Positions 7,667 through 15,333 of a stretch of 19,057 nt of DNA are shown here, piece by piece. Made by a program: the position numbers and the translations under genes. Each line of letters opens with the position of its first letter. Position 1 is the stretch's first letter. Origin of the DNA: Ruminococcus sp. (lineage in GTDB: Bacteria > Bacillota > Clostridia > Oscillospirales > Ruminococcaceae); contig JAAVHK010000083.1 of NCBI GenBank assembly GCA_014799765.1, positions 1 through 19,057 on the forward strand, written 5' to 3'. The notes under the pieces are model-generated. The model was not told the DNA's origin. It searched no databases and saw only the letters and a program-made list of their open reading frames with translations.

Positions 7667-8184
7667 TTAAATCATATATTCAACAGTGCCGTCAATACAA
7701 CCTTCAATCCAGTCAAGGAAATTCATGTTTGTTATTTCAAGATACATTTCAAGTAATGCTATCATCTCACCGTAATGTTTTCCCTTGACCACTATATTAT
7801 ACGTCATGGCACAACCTAAATCCATTAAAGAAATATTCCCACAATTCTCAAAAGAATAATCTTTCGTACTTTCTTGTATATCGCAGTAATCATCATATGT
7901 GACATCATTTTCTATATTGAAATCAGTATGTATTAACTTTTCGTCAAAATACCAGTTTTCAAAAGGTTCTAAATTGCATATTTCCTCATCTGGATATAAT
8001 ACAGCACCGTCTGAAACTTTCGTGTAAAATCAACAATTCCCTGCGGAAGTTTTATCCGATACTTATTTTCAAATTCGGTAATCTTTTCAATAGGAAGCGT
8101 TTCAAGTGTGATTTCCTCACCGTCTGAATTTTCCTGTAATCTTTTAATAAGTTTGGACTTTATTCTTTCAAGCTGATTTGTCAT
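7667..8184 (-). pseudogene. SUKH (SMI1/KNR4) family protein with one frameshift
   Basis: The start (8184) reads MTNQLERIKSKLIKRL, then IEKITEFENKYRIKLPQGIVDF, a typical SMI1/KNR4 N-terminal helix and LP motif. The frame breaks after codon 56. Adding one A to the short A run (TTT at 8018-8020 on the + strand) restores VSDGAVLYPDEEICNLEPF and a 172-residue protein ending CIDGTVEYMI at TAA 7667-7669. The restored part carries LMDLGCAMTYNIVVKGKHYGEM, as expected in the SUKH fold's later strands. SUKH proteins are known immunity proteins against diverse nuclease and other toxins. As written only 71 residues are made. The leader before its ATG nearly copies that of the neighbouring upstream gene. 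It could be a real null allele or a sequence error. Confidence 0.82.
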
Positions 8185-8216
8185 AATATATACTCCTCCT
8201 TAAATATTGATACAAA
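8172..8216 (-). repeat. Leader repeat copy A (before and into the SUKH gene)
   Basis: About 45 bases covering a TTTGTA block, the ribosome site, GAGTATATATT, the ATG and the next ten bases (CAAATCAGC) closely match 8653-8695. Copy A has GGAGGAG where copy B has AGGAG. Confidence 0.65.
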
Positions 8217-8230
8217 CTATAAATCAGAAA

Positions 8231-8665
8231 CTATTTTTCAACTTCACCGTTGTAATATAAAATGTAAATTTCGTTTGTCTGTTCTTCACCCATTATTGTT
8301 ATAATTACTTTATCTGTTTCCCATTTTACTTTCCAGTTATCTTCGTCCATACTCTTTCCGTCATTGAATAATACAAAATCCACCTTGCATATTTTCCTTG
8401 AATTATTTTTCAAAACAATTCTGCCGTCCTGAGGACCAAACGGAAAAACCGGACTACTTTTTGCCTGTAGTTCAACAGTATAAGTATTATGTTTTTCAGT
8501 GGTAATAGTTCGAGGTATATGGTCAATGATATTTATTGATATGATTACTAATATAAATAATCCTGCCATTGACAAAAATACAGTTAAACAACTTTTCATG
8601 CAACTACCAGATTTATTATCATTAGTTTCATCGTCAACTAATGGTGTAAATTGCTGATTTTCCAT
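8231..8665 (-). CDS. Small single-pass membrane protein, hypothetical
   Basis: This 144-residue protein has a polar N-terminus of about 27 residues, one hydrophobic helix (about 28-47, LTVFLSMAGLFILVIISINI) and an extracytoplasmic beta-rich domain of about 95 residues. That domain contains YTVELQAKSSPVFPFGPQDG, RIVLKNNSRK and ends EIYILYYNGEVEK. The family is not recognised. Its topology resembles small membrane-bound accessory proteins found among immunity genes, but no function can be stated. The ribosome site is AAAGGAG. It heads the small-gene cluster, and the only element between it and the upstream lipoprotein gene is a hairpin. I see no convincing promoter of its own, so it may depend on readthrough. 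Confidence 0.75.
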   Translation of the reverse strand: MENQQFTPLVDDETNDNKSGSCMKSCLTVFLSMAGLFILVIISINIIDHIPRTITTEKHNTYTVELQAKSSPVFPFGPQDGRIVLKNNSRKICKVDFVLFNDGKSMDEDNWKVKWETDKVIITIMGEEQTNEIYILYYNGEVEK

Positions 8666-8695
8666 AATATATACTCCTTTAAATATCGTTACAAA
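8653..8695 (-). repeat. Leader repeat copy B (before and into the membrane-protein gene)
   Basis: This is the partner of 8172-8216: same TTTGTA block, ribosome site, GAGTATATATTATG and AAAATCAGC codons. The identity crosses the start codon although the two proteins are otherwise unrelated. Confidence 0.65.
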
Positions 8696-8701
8696 ACAAT
8701 G

Positions 8702-8721
8702 AAAGCCGGATTTCTCCGGCT
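8702..8721 (-). terminator. Rho-independent terminator after the beta-helix lipoprotein gene
   Basis: On the - strand RNA the stem GAGAGCCGGA pairs with UCCGGCUUUC (one G-U) around a GAAA tetraloop, followed by ATTGTTTT. The T tract is broken, so some readthrough into the downstream small-gene cluster is plausible. Confidence 0.7.
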
Positions 8722-8768
8722 CTCACTGTTTATAGGGTGGTTTATATGAAATTAGAAGATTGCATTAT

Positions 8769-10961
8769 TTACTGACGGGGTTGTTTAAAACCGTGACCGC
8801 CGTTCATATCGGGAGGTTCAGGCATATCGTCCGGACGTTCGCCGTGCATATGCATACCGCCTCCACCGCCGAAACCTCCGCCCATACCGGACTGTCTGCC
8901 CACGTATGAAACAGAACTTTCTACTGTAAAGTTTCCGGCTTCCGTACCGTCGTTATTGTAACCGCCGGTCACGTAAAGTCCGTGTACCTCACTTTCGGAG
9001 GAAGTACCTCCTGTATAGAATGTATAAGCTGTGCCGGTTTTTATATCCGGAGTACTTATTACAATATTATCAAAACTTTTTGCCGGTTTATAGCTGATTA
9101 TTTCATTTCCGGAATCGTCAAGAAGTGTTACGAGTGTACCGCCGTCAAAAGTACTGTCGAAAGTTACAGAAACTGTATTCTGTGTTGAACTTTCCGACGG
9201 ACTTTCAGCCATACCGGACATACCAACCGCAACAAGTGTACCACCTGAAACGATTATTTCATCGTTACTGTCTAAAGCACCATTTCCGGAATTTTCCGGA
9301 CCGTCTACTATTACAGTACCGCCGGTAATATTTATATCGCCGTTTGAATCGAGACCATCACCGGAAGCGTTTACATAAACAGTTCCGCCATTGATATCAA
9401 GCATAATAGAATCCGAATATGTTCCCATACCAGACTGATTAGTTACACCGTCGCTTGCATTGAAGCCGTCGTCAGAAGCATTTATTTCAACTGAACCGCC
9501 GTTGACAATTATAATAGTAGCTTCAATACCCTCATAGGATTTCGTAATATTTACCGAACCATTGTTAATAGTAGCCGTGGTATCGGAATGAATACCCTTG
9601 TTACCTGTTTCAAGAGTAAAATTTCCGTCTTCTATAGCGACATCTGCATTCGAGTGAATAGCATCATCTGCGGAATTTATATTGAACGTTCCGCCGAGTA
9701 TGCTTATTTCGGCAGACGCTTTTATACCTTTTGTACTTACGGTATCGGAAGTATTATCATCATTTTCAGTATTAAAAGCAAGCTGTTCGGGACTATCGGG
9801 CATTTCAAGATTTTCCGGATTGAAATTTCTGAAATCAGGCATTTCAAAGTCTTCAGGGTTGAAGTCTCCGAAATCTTCCGGCATATCAGGTTTTTCGCCC
9901 CTATCGAATCCGCCACCACGTCCGAAGCCTCCGCCTTTACCGAATCCGCCGAAGTCGTCGTTATGTGTTTTGGTTGAGGCAGAACTTCCGCCACCGGACG
10001 TTATATTAAATACGCCGTCTGTAGCTGAAAAAACTGTTTCCGCCTGTATGCCGTCGCCGTCCGACGTGATATTCAGCGTACCGCCTTCGACGTAAACAAA
10101 TCCAAGTGAAATATCGTCGGTATTTGTCGATTTTATGCCGTCCGCACCGGCTGTAATATTGATTTCACCGTCTGCAATGGCTACATAGTCCTTGCCTTTT
10201 ATACCGTTTCCGACTGCATTTACAGTAATTTTTCCGCCGGTAATAACAACATCGTCTTTGGAGCGTATACCGTCATTGAAGTTACCATTAATTTCGAGTT
10301 CGCCTGTACCATTTATTGTCAGGCTGTCGTGACTGAAAATAACTGAATCGGGTTCAGATTTTTCGGTATCTGTAAAAACATAGTCCGTACCGTCAGTGAG
10401 TACATTTTCAGTACCGTCGGCGAGAGTTACGAAAACTTTCTTTGCATTTACGGCATATATCGCTGACGAGTTACTACAGTTTATATTGACATTGTCAAGT
10501 ACAAGCTGAACTTTCGCACCGTCCGCATCTATAACAATCTGACCGTCATCAAGAGTACCTCTTATAATATATATACCCTCACTTGTAATAGTTACTTTAG
10601 AGCCGTCAACCGTTACACCTGCTCCGGTTACGTCTGCACCGTTACCGGTGAGATTTATTACAGTATCGGGGGAAGAGTAATCGGGGTTAAGGTCTCTGTC
10701 TGAAAAAAGTTCGCTTTCGGAAGTCTTTACAGGTGAGGACAAAAGTACAGGATTTTTTTCTGCAACTGTCTCTCCTGTTTCCGTTGTTTCAGATGTTTTA
10801 TCTTCAGCCGGTTCTGTAGTCTCAGCAGTTCCGGCTGAAATAGTTGTCATTTTCTCGGAAGTTGTCGTTCCGGAATCAGAATCGCTGTTATCAGTACAGC
10901 CTACCGCCATTACAGCGAAAGTTATAGCGGTCATCATAATACGATTAATAAAATTGTTCAT
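8769..10961 (-). CDS. Carbohydrate-binding beta-helix lipoprotein (Cthe_2159/DUF4353 type)
   Basis: A 730-residue secreted lipoprotein. Residues 1-22 are a lipoprotein signal ending MAVGC (lipid Cys22). A Thr/Glu/Ser-rich spacer runs to about residue 90. From about 95 onward come many irregular repeats of the type GGTLNITSDGDGIQAE or NGSVNITKSYEGIEA, typical of the right-handed beta-helix of Cthe_2159, a Clostridium thermocellum protein reported to bind cellulose and pectic polymers. At about 330-405 the helix is interrupted by a Gly-rich then acidic Met/Pro/Phe repeat insert (GGGFGRGGGF, FNPEDFEMPD, FNPENLEMPD). The tail (about 690-730) is Gly/Met/His-rich (GGGGGMHMHGERPDDMPEPP). The ribosome site is weak (GGTGAT). 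GC content looks higher than in its neighbours because of Gly/Asp/Val codons. It should be surface-anchored by Lgt-dependent lipidation. Confidence 0.85.
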   Translation of the reverse strand: MNNFINRIMMTAITFAVMAVGCTDNSDSDSGTTTSEKMTTISAGTAETTEPAEDKTSETTETGETVAEKNPVLLSSPVKTSESELFSDRDLNPDYSSPDTVINLTGNGADVTGAGVTVDGSKVTITSEGIYIIRGTLDDGQIVIDADGAKVQLVLDNVNINCSNSSAIYAVNAKKVFVTLADGTENVLTDGTDYVFTDTEKSEPDSVIFSHDSLTINGTGELEINGNFNDGIRSKDDVVITGGKITVNAVGNGIKGKDYVAIADGEINITAGADGIKSTNTDDISLGFVYVEGGTLNITSDGDGIQAETVFSATDGVFNITSGGGSSASTKTHNDDFGGFGKGGGFGRGGGFDRGEKPDMPEDFGDFNPEDFEMPDFRNFNPENLEMPDSPEQLAFNTENDDNTSDTVSTKGIKASAEISILGGTFNINSADDAIHSNADVAIEDGNFTLETGNKGIHSDTTATINNGSVNITKSYEGIEATIIIVNGGSVEINASDDGFNASDGVTNQSGMGTYSDSIMLDINGGTVYVNASGDGLDSNGDINITGGTVIVDGPENSGNGALDSNDEIIVSGGTLVAVGMSGMAESPSESSTQNTVSVTFDSTFDGGTLVTLLDDSGNEIISYKPAKSFDNIVISTPDIKTGTAYTFYTGGTSSESEVHGLYVTGGYNNDGTEAGNFTVESSVSYVGRQSGMGGGFGGGGGMHMHGERPDDMPEPPDMNGGHGFKQPRQ

Positions 10962-11026
10962 AGAATCACCATTTTTTTAATTCCCAATTCCGTAAGTCTT
11001 TCTTTTGTTTTTCTTTCTATGATTGT

Positions 11027-11032
11027 ATTATA
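11027..11032 (-). promoter_or_regulatory. Possible -10 box for the beta-helix lipoprotein gene
   Basis: A perfect TATAAT on the - strand lies 66 bases before the start codon, in the 122-base gap after the PP2C gene. No good -35 box stands at 17 bases, so the promoter is weak or activator-dependent, if real. No hairpin terminator separates it from the PP2C gene. Confidence 0.35.
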
Positions 11033-11083
11033 AACCGCTGATATGTAAATTATGTGAAAGATTTCTGAATAACTGAAAAAAAT

Positions 11084-12562
11084 TTATGTTTCATTTCCGT
11101 GACAGAATTTCACAAAATCCCTTATAGCGTCGCTACAGTTTGCAAGCATATTCAGTTCAGCTATTCTGACATTATATTCAAGATTATGTATAAGTACTGG
11201 AATATCTTTCCCGAAAGTATTTATTATGAAGCCTTTGGAGTGAAGTGCCTGTACAATATCGGCGAGAAGTTCTGTAAATGATTCCGTGATACCGGCATAT
11301 CTTTCACTGTCGGAGCTGTCGGCATTTTCGTTGTATTCGTAACCACAGCTTATAATCCACTGCCTTACTATCCGTGCGGTGTCATCCGTACCGAAACTAA
11401 GTTCATTATTCTGCAACCAGAAAACATAATTCCAGCGTGCTTCCTGCGGACTGTCCGCAAAACGTAAATTTTTCTGATATTCGGTTTCTGTATTGTATCC
11501 TAATACGACAGTAGGCTTGCACGGATTGTCTTCGTCGTCGTAAATGAAAAGCGATATTGCATATATGTCGGCTTCGTCCCATGATGCTATTGTATCTTCT
11601 ATAAGCACAGATATAAAAGCCTTTATATCTTCGGTACTGAGAAATACATCATATCTGTCAGTGATGTTTTCCTCTTCGGAGGAGTTACGGAGTTCATCAA
11701 TACATTTTTTCAGCATACTTATATTAAGTATACCCGCACATGAAATATCATCGCCGACACCATTGGCACTTATTTCCGGTAACAGATTATACATTTCTTT
11801 ATCTGCTTCTTCAAAACCGATTTCAGCGAATTTTATCGCAAGTTTTCTGTATAGGTCGTAAAGCTGTTCGTCATTCCAGCACGATTTGTCAACGCCGTCC
11901 GTACCGATAAATACCGCCGGTGGTATGTTGTTTTTGTCAAAATAACAGAAACGTGCGGAGTTTACGGCATCTTCCTGACACATTGAAGATGTTATATTGC
12001 CGTTACATAAAGGGTCATCAGGTATGGGACTATATGCCGAACCGTCGTCAGCGACTATGACACATTTTCCGTCGCCTATCTGTACTCCGTATGCAAATTC
12101 TTTTGATATTACAAAAAATTCAAGTGTAGTACCGTAAGCAACAACAAAATTGCCGTCTCTGTAGTACTGCCTGTAATTTGAAAGTTCTTCCGGTATTTTA
12201 TCAAGTTCTTCTTCGGTAAATGGATAATTCATATAATCATTTGTTATACGGTCATACCATAGCGATACTACATTCCGCCATAACAATGAAAACATTTTAC
12301 GTCTTTTTCTTTCGACACTCATAAGCATTTCCGCACCGTCAAGCAAATCCATAAATTCTTCAACGCATTCGCAGGCACATTGTACGGCAAGCCTTGACCC
12401 TCTGTCAGTGCGGATATACTGAGGGCTTCCGTGACCATCTGCCACTGCCACAAATGAATATTTAAGACAGTCATATGACATTGAATAATCCTGACATATT
12501 ATTCCGTTTTTTGCATGAAAAGCTCCTGTAAACGTATGCGAAAAGGACGAATAATTATTCAT
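11084..12562 (-). CDS. Long PP2C-type phosphatase with unrecognised C-terminal region
   Basis: A 492-residue cytoplasmic protein from the preferred start. Residues 1-285 form a PP2C fold of the PP2C_2 type: ICQDY (22-26), ADGHGS (41-46), GTTLEF (144-149), IGDG (162-165), GTDGVD (220-225) and GDDIS (270-274). The metal-binding Asp residues are present, so it is probably active. Residues about 290-492 have no motif I know. They contain DRYDVFLSTEDIKAFISVLI, a strand-rich part with VVLGYNTETEY, and a helical end. I chose the ATG at 12562 over the one at 12580 because a G-rich ribosome site (GGGGG, 7-base spacing) precedes it and the upstream ATG has none. A strong promoter lies upstream. No kinase adjoins it, so its substrate is unknown. 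Confidence 0.85.
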   Translation of the reverse strand: MNNYSSFSHTFTGAFHAKNGIICQDYSMSYDCLKYSFVAVADGHGSPQYIRTDRGSRLAVQCACECVEEFMDLLDGAEMLMSVERKRRKMFSLLWRNVVSLWYDRITNDYMNYPFTEEELDKIPEELSNYRQYYRDGNFVVAYGTTLEFFVISKEFAYGVQIGDGKCVIVADDGSAYSPIPDDPLCNGNITSSMCQEDAVNSARFCYFDKNNIPPAVFIGTDGVDKSCWNDEQLYDLYRKLAIKFAEIGFEEADKEMYNLLPEISANGVGDDISCAGILNISMLKKCIDELRNSSEEENITDRYDVFLSTEDIKAFISVLIEDTIASWDEADIYAISLFIYDDEDNPCKPTVVLGYNTETEYQKNLRFADSPQEARWNYVFWLQNNELSFGTDDTARIVRQWIISCGYEYNENADSSDSERYAGITESFTELLADIVQALHSKGFIINTFGKDIPVLIHNLEYNVRIAELNMLANCSDAIRDFVKFCHGNET

Positions 12563-12569
12563 ATCATAA

Positions 12570-12574
12570 CCCCC
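12570..12574 (-). promoter_or_regulatory. G-rich ribosome site that favours the inner PP2C start
   Basis: GGGGG sits 7 bases before the ATG at 12562 and lies downstream of the alternative ATG at 12580, which has no ribosome site. The match to AGGAGG is only moderate. Confidence 0.5.
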
Positions 12575-12604
12575 GTTCATTAAGATAGTAAAAATATCAT
12601 TTTA

Positions 12605-12633
12605 ATTTTATCATAAACCTGTTGAATTGTCAA
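12605..12633 (-). promoter_or_regulatory. Sigma-A promoter for the long PP2C gene
   Basis: A perfect TTGACA (12628-12633), a 17-base spacer and TAAAAT (12605-12610) on the - strand predict a start near 12598. The -35 box directly follows the T tract of the preceding terminator. Confidence 0.78.
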
Positions 12634-12641
12634 TAAAAAAA

Positions 12642-12665
12642 TCCGGATAATATATATTATCCGGA
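12642..12665. terminator. Rho-independent terminator after the SGNH gene
   Basis: A perfect 24-base palindrome (arms TCCGGATAATAT and its complement) is followed on the - strand by seven T residues, and on the + strand by an A/T-rich run. It lies 11 bases past the SGNH stop. The loopless palindrome would leave a small AT loop when folded. Confidence 0.85.
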
Positions 12666-12676
12666 AAAAATATAAA

Positions 12677-13693
12677 TCAGTAATTCCATTCGTCATTTCC
12701 GCCGTAATCAATGTATGGGTCATCGGCGATATAATTATCATTTACTGCCGGTACTTCGTTATATACCGACGTATCAACAAAACCGCCGGAATTGACATCT
12801 GTATTGATAACGGTAGTAGTTTCTTCCGGAGTATTGACCGGTATAGTGTTCTTACAGAGCCATTCGCACCATGTCTGATAGTATTTTGCAAGGACGTGTA
12901 CGCCGTCATTACTGCATTCGTACATCAGGTTGCCGTCGGTATCGTCGAATATCGGGTTTACGTCGATATAGAAAATAGACTGATTATCGGCAAATTCAGA
13001 TTGTGCCTGATTAAGTGCGTTGATGTTCTCATTTGTAACCATATCGCCCTGTAACTGTCTGTTAGCGGAAACATGAAGATTTGCCATTATATATATGATA
13101 GCGTCGGGCTGATACTGCTTTATAGTACTTATCAGATTGAGATACGAATTTACCGTATATGCGAAATCATTTCCGACTTCGTTTATACCAAGCATTATAT
13201 ATACTTTTCCGTAATTGTTGTTTGAAAGTTTATCGTAAATTGTAAGTCCGTTTTCGTCGTATTCGTCAGAAATCTTATACGAGGCAAGTCCGACATTACA
13301 GAAATAATCCGCATTTTTCAGCGTACCGTATTCATATATGCCGACTGTCCTTGAATCTCCTATAAATAAAGCGTCGTCAAAATATGAAGGGTCACTCTGT
13401 ACGAATACCGGAGCAGGTTTCGGAGGTTCAGTAGTTGCCTGCTCCGTGGCTTGTTGCATATTTTCTTCAATAAATCCGGAAATATTTTCCGTAGACGGTG
13501 TTGTTTCAACAGGCTGTGTGCCGGTACTGTTTATATCTATAACCGGAGGTTTCCTAGATGACGTCGGTGTAACATCTTTACTGGTTTTCCAAATCTGCCG
13601 GAATATTATAGGCGACGCTACAAAACACGTCAGAATAAGCAGAAATGTATATATCCACTGGCGGATATTCTGCATAAATTTTATATCTTTCAT
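12677..13693 (-). CDS. Membrane-anchored SGNH/GDSL hydrolase or acyltransferase partner of MBOAT
   Basis: A 338-residue protein with an N-terminal membrane helix (about 13-35), a Thr/Pro-rich linker and an extracytoplasmic SGNH domain. Visible motifs are FIGDSRTVG with nucleophile Ser114, MLGINE (168-172) in place of GxND, and NDGVH with Asp263 and His266. The C-terminal 55 residues are Asp/Asn/Tyr-rich and probably disordered. Paired with the MBOAT gene directly upstream, it likely completes O-acyl transfer to a surface polysaccharide, as in AlgI/AlgJ-like and DltB/DltD-like systems; this is inference from pairing. The start chosen is the ATG at 13693, which has AGGAGA 7 bases upstream. A TTG at 13714 would add 7 residues and overlap the MBOAT stop, but has no ribosome site. 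Confidence 0.87.
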   Translation of the reverse strand: MKDIKFMQNIRQWIYTFLLILTCFVASPIIFRQIWKTSKDVTPTSSRKPPVIDINSTGTQPVETTPSTENISGFIEENMQQATEQATTEPPKPAPVFVQSDPSYFDDALFIGDSRTVGIYEYGTLKNADYFCNVGLASYKISDEYDENGLTIYDKLSNNNYGKVYIMLGINEVGNDFAYTVNSYLNLISTIKQYQPDAIIYIMANLHVSANRQLQGDMVTNENINALNQAQSEFADNQSIFYIDVNPIFDDTDGNLMYECSNDGVHVLAKYYQTWCEWLCKNTIPVNTPEETTTVINTDVNSGGFVDTSVYNEVPAVNDNYIADDPYIDYGGNDEWNY

Positions 13694-13700
13694 TCTACAA

Positions 13701-13706
13701 TCTCCT
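13701..13706 (-). promoter_or_regulatory. Ribosome site fixing the SGNH start
   Basis: AGGAGA stands 7 bases before the ATG at 13693 and lies inside the longer TTG-initiated version. This is why the shorter protein is preferred. Confidence 0.7.
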
Positions 13707-13710
13707 AAAA

Positions 13711-15102
13711 TCAAAATCTGAAATACATAAACGGGTCATTCATGCCTTTGTACATACAATATACTGCTCCCCAGAATACAGCAAGCAATAAAACAGCACA
13801 TACAACGGTTTTATTATATTTTTCGTAAAATTTCTGCGGAATCCTTGTGGAAAATAATATACCTGCAAGGAAAAATTTCCAGTATATCTTTAAATATTTC
13901 AGATAGTCACCGGCAAGAATAACTCCTTTTTCCTGAGGTATAAACGGAAGTAATCTCTTAAAGTATATGCCGAGTTCGTGGAAATCAGTAACAGCAAATA
14001 TAAGCCACGTCAGCGGAATTATCAGTAACATATAACAATGTCCGGCAACCGCATATTTATTCAGAAATTTTCCTGTCCAGAATTTTTCAGTTATAATCAG
14101 TACAAATAAAACAAGTCCCCACAGAACGAAATTCCAGCTTGCACCATGCCATAAGCCAGTGAAAAGCCATACGGCGAAAGTATTTAAAATCTGTCGTGAT
14201 TTTCCCTTACGGTTACCACCAAGAGGAATATATATATACTCCCTGAACCATGAACCAAGTGTTATATGCCAGCGTCTCCAGAACTCCGTCATAGTAAGTG
14301 AAAGATACGGAAAATCAAAGTTTTTCGGCAAATCGAAACCCATAATCTTTCCGAGACCTATAGCCATCATGGAATAGCCATAGAAATCAAAATACAACTG
14401 AAACGAATAGGCAATTATTCCCAGCCACGCAAGCGGTGTGGAAATACTCTCGTAACCTATCATTGAAATATCGCTCCATAAACCTGAAAGCTGATTTGCA
14501 ATAAGTACCTTATATCCGAGACCTATTGTGAATGTTTTCAGACCCTCTTCAACTTTCATTATATTATGAGTACGTTTCTGAAGCTGTCCGGCGACTGTCT
14601 GATATGTCACGATAGGTCCGGCTATAAGTTGCGGAAACATACTGATATATGCACCGTAATTTATTATATTTTTTTCGGAGACTACATTTCCACGATAAAC
14701 ATCAATTATATACGATACATTCTGAAAAGTATAGAAACTTATTCCCACCGGCAGTATAATATCTTTCAACGGCAGTGAAGTGTGAAAAAGTGCGTTGATA
14801 TTCTCGAATGTAAAGCCCGTATACTTGAAAAACAACAGCCACCAGAAATTGAAGATTATTCCGGCAACAAGAAAATATTTCTTATATTTTCCGTACATCT
14901 CCATGAACTGTGCTATTATGAAATTGAAAAGCAAAGTCAGCAGAAAAAGTACTATATATACCGGACTTTTTACACCCATACTATAAAATATTACACTTCC
15001 GGCAAAAATAACTGCATTTTTGTATTTAGGCGGACTGAAGCCATAAATCAACATAAATGCAGGCAGGAATACAAAAATAAATTCGAGACTGCTGAAAACC
15101 AT
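13711..15102 (-). CDS. MBOAT-family membrane O-acyltransferase (AlgI/DltB-like)
   Basis: A 463-residue polytopic membrane protein expected to move an acyl group, usually acetyl, across the membrane for transfer to a surface glycan. It begins MVFSSLEFIFVFLPAF, the standard start of AlgI-like proteins. It contains LPVGISFYTFQNVSYIIDVYRG (117-138), FPQLIAGPIV (156-165), FWRRWHITLGSWFREYIYIP (274-293) and GLWHGASWNF (316-325) with the conserved catalytic His319. About 10-12 hydrophobic segments are visible. The start is preceded by AGGGTGAT, and a sigma-A promoter lies 75 bases upstream. The SGNH gene follows after 17 bases. DltB is less likely, since no dltA, dltC or dltD gene surrounds it. Confidence 0.93.
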   Translation of the reverse strand: MVFSSLEFIFVFLPAFMLIYGFSPPKYKNAVIFAGSVIFYSMGVKSPVYIVLFLLTLLFNFIIAQFMEMYGKYKKYFLVAGIIFNFWWLLFFKYTGFTFENINALFHTSLPLKDIILPVGISFYTFQNVSYIIDVYRGNVVSEKNIINYGAYISMFPQLIAGPIVTYQTVAGQLQKRTHNIMKVEEGLKTFTIGLGYKVLIANQLSGLWSDISMIGYESISTPLAWLGIIAYSFQLYFDFYGYSMMAIGLGKIMGFDLPKNFDFPYLSLTMTEFWRRWHITLGSWFREYIYIPLGGNRKGKSRQILNTFAVWLFTGLWHGASWNFVLWGLVLFVLIITEKFWTGKFLNKYAVAGHCYMLLIIPLTWLIFAVTDFHELGIYFKRLLPFIPQEKGVILAGDYLKYLKIYWKFFLAGILFSTRIPQKFYEKYNKTVVCAVLLLAVFWGAVYCMYKGMNDPFMYFRF

Positions 15103-15176
15103 TTAATCACCCTTTTTTCTTTTATACATTTATTTCATATTACAATCAATATGCAAAAAATATGAACGATAATAAT

Positions 15177-15205
15177 ATTTTACACTGTATTTAAAAAAAA
15201 GTCAA
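15177..15205 (-). promoter_or_regulatory. Sigma-A promoter for the MBOAT-SGNH operon
   Basis: TTGACT (15200-15205) and TAAAAT (15177-15182) on the - strand are 17 bases apart. The predicted leader is about 65-70 bases and shows no obvious hairpin. Confidence 0.7.
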
Positions 15206-15270
15206 CTACTTTCATATTTTGTAGCAATTTGTAATAAATACTGTTTATTATGGGGAATTTTTCAACAAAA

Positions 15271-15299
15271 ATGACCTATCATTACTAATGACAGGTCAT
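15271..15299 (-). terminator. Rho-independent terminator after folD
   Basis: Arms of 13 bases (15271-15283 and 15287-15299, one G-U pair) with a 3-base loop are followed on the - strand by TTTTTGTTG. It closes the yfmF-yfmH-lgt-folD operon. Confidence 0.83.
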
Positions 15300-15333
15300 A
15301 ATTTATTCATAAACTTTTATAATTATCGGAAAA

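Noticed and set aside
9588..10095. Overlapping + strand open frames inside the beta-helix gene
   Set aside because: They arise from the repetitive codons of the lipoprotein gene, resemble no protein family, and have no promoter or ribosome site.
13694..13714. TTG start for the SGNH gene with overlap of the MBOAT stop
   Set aside because: The TTG lacks a ribosome site, and the AGGAGA for the ATG at 13693 lies within the extra codons.
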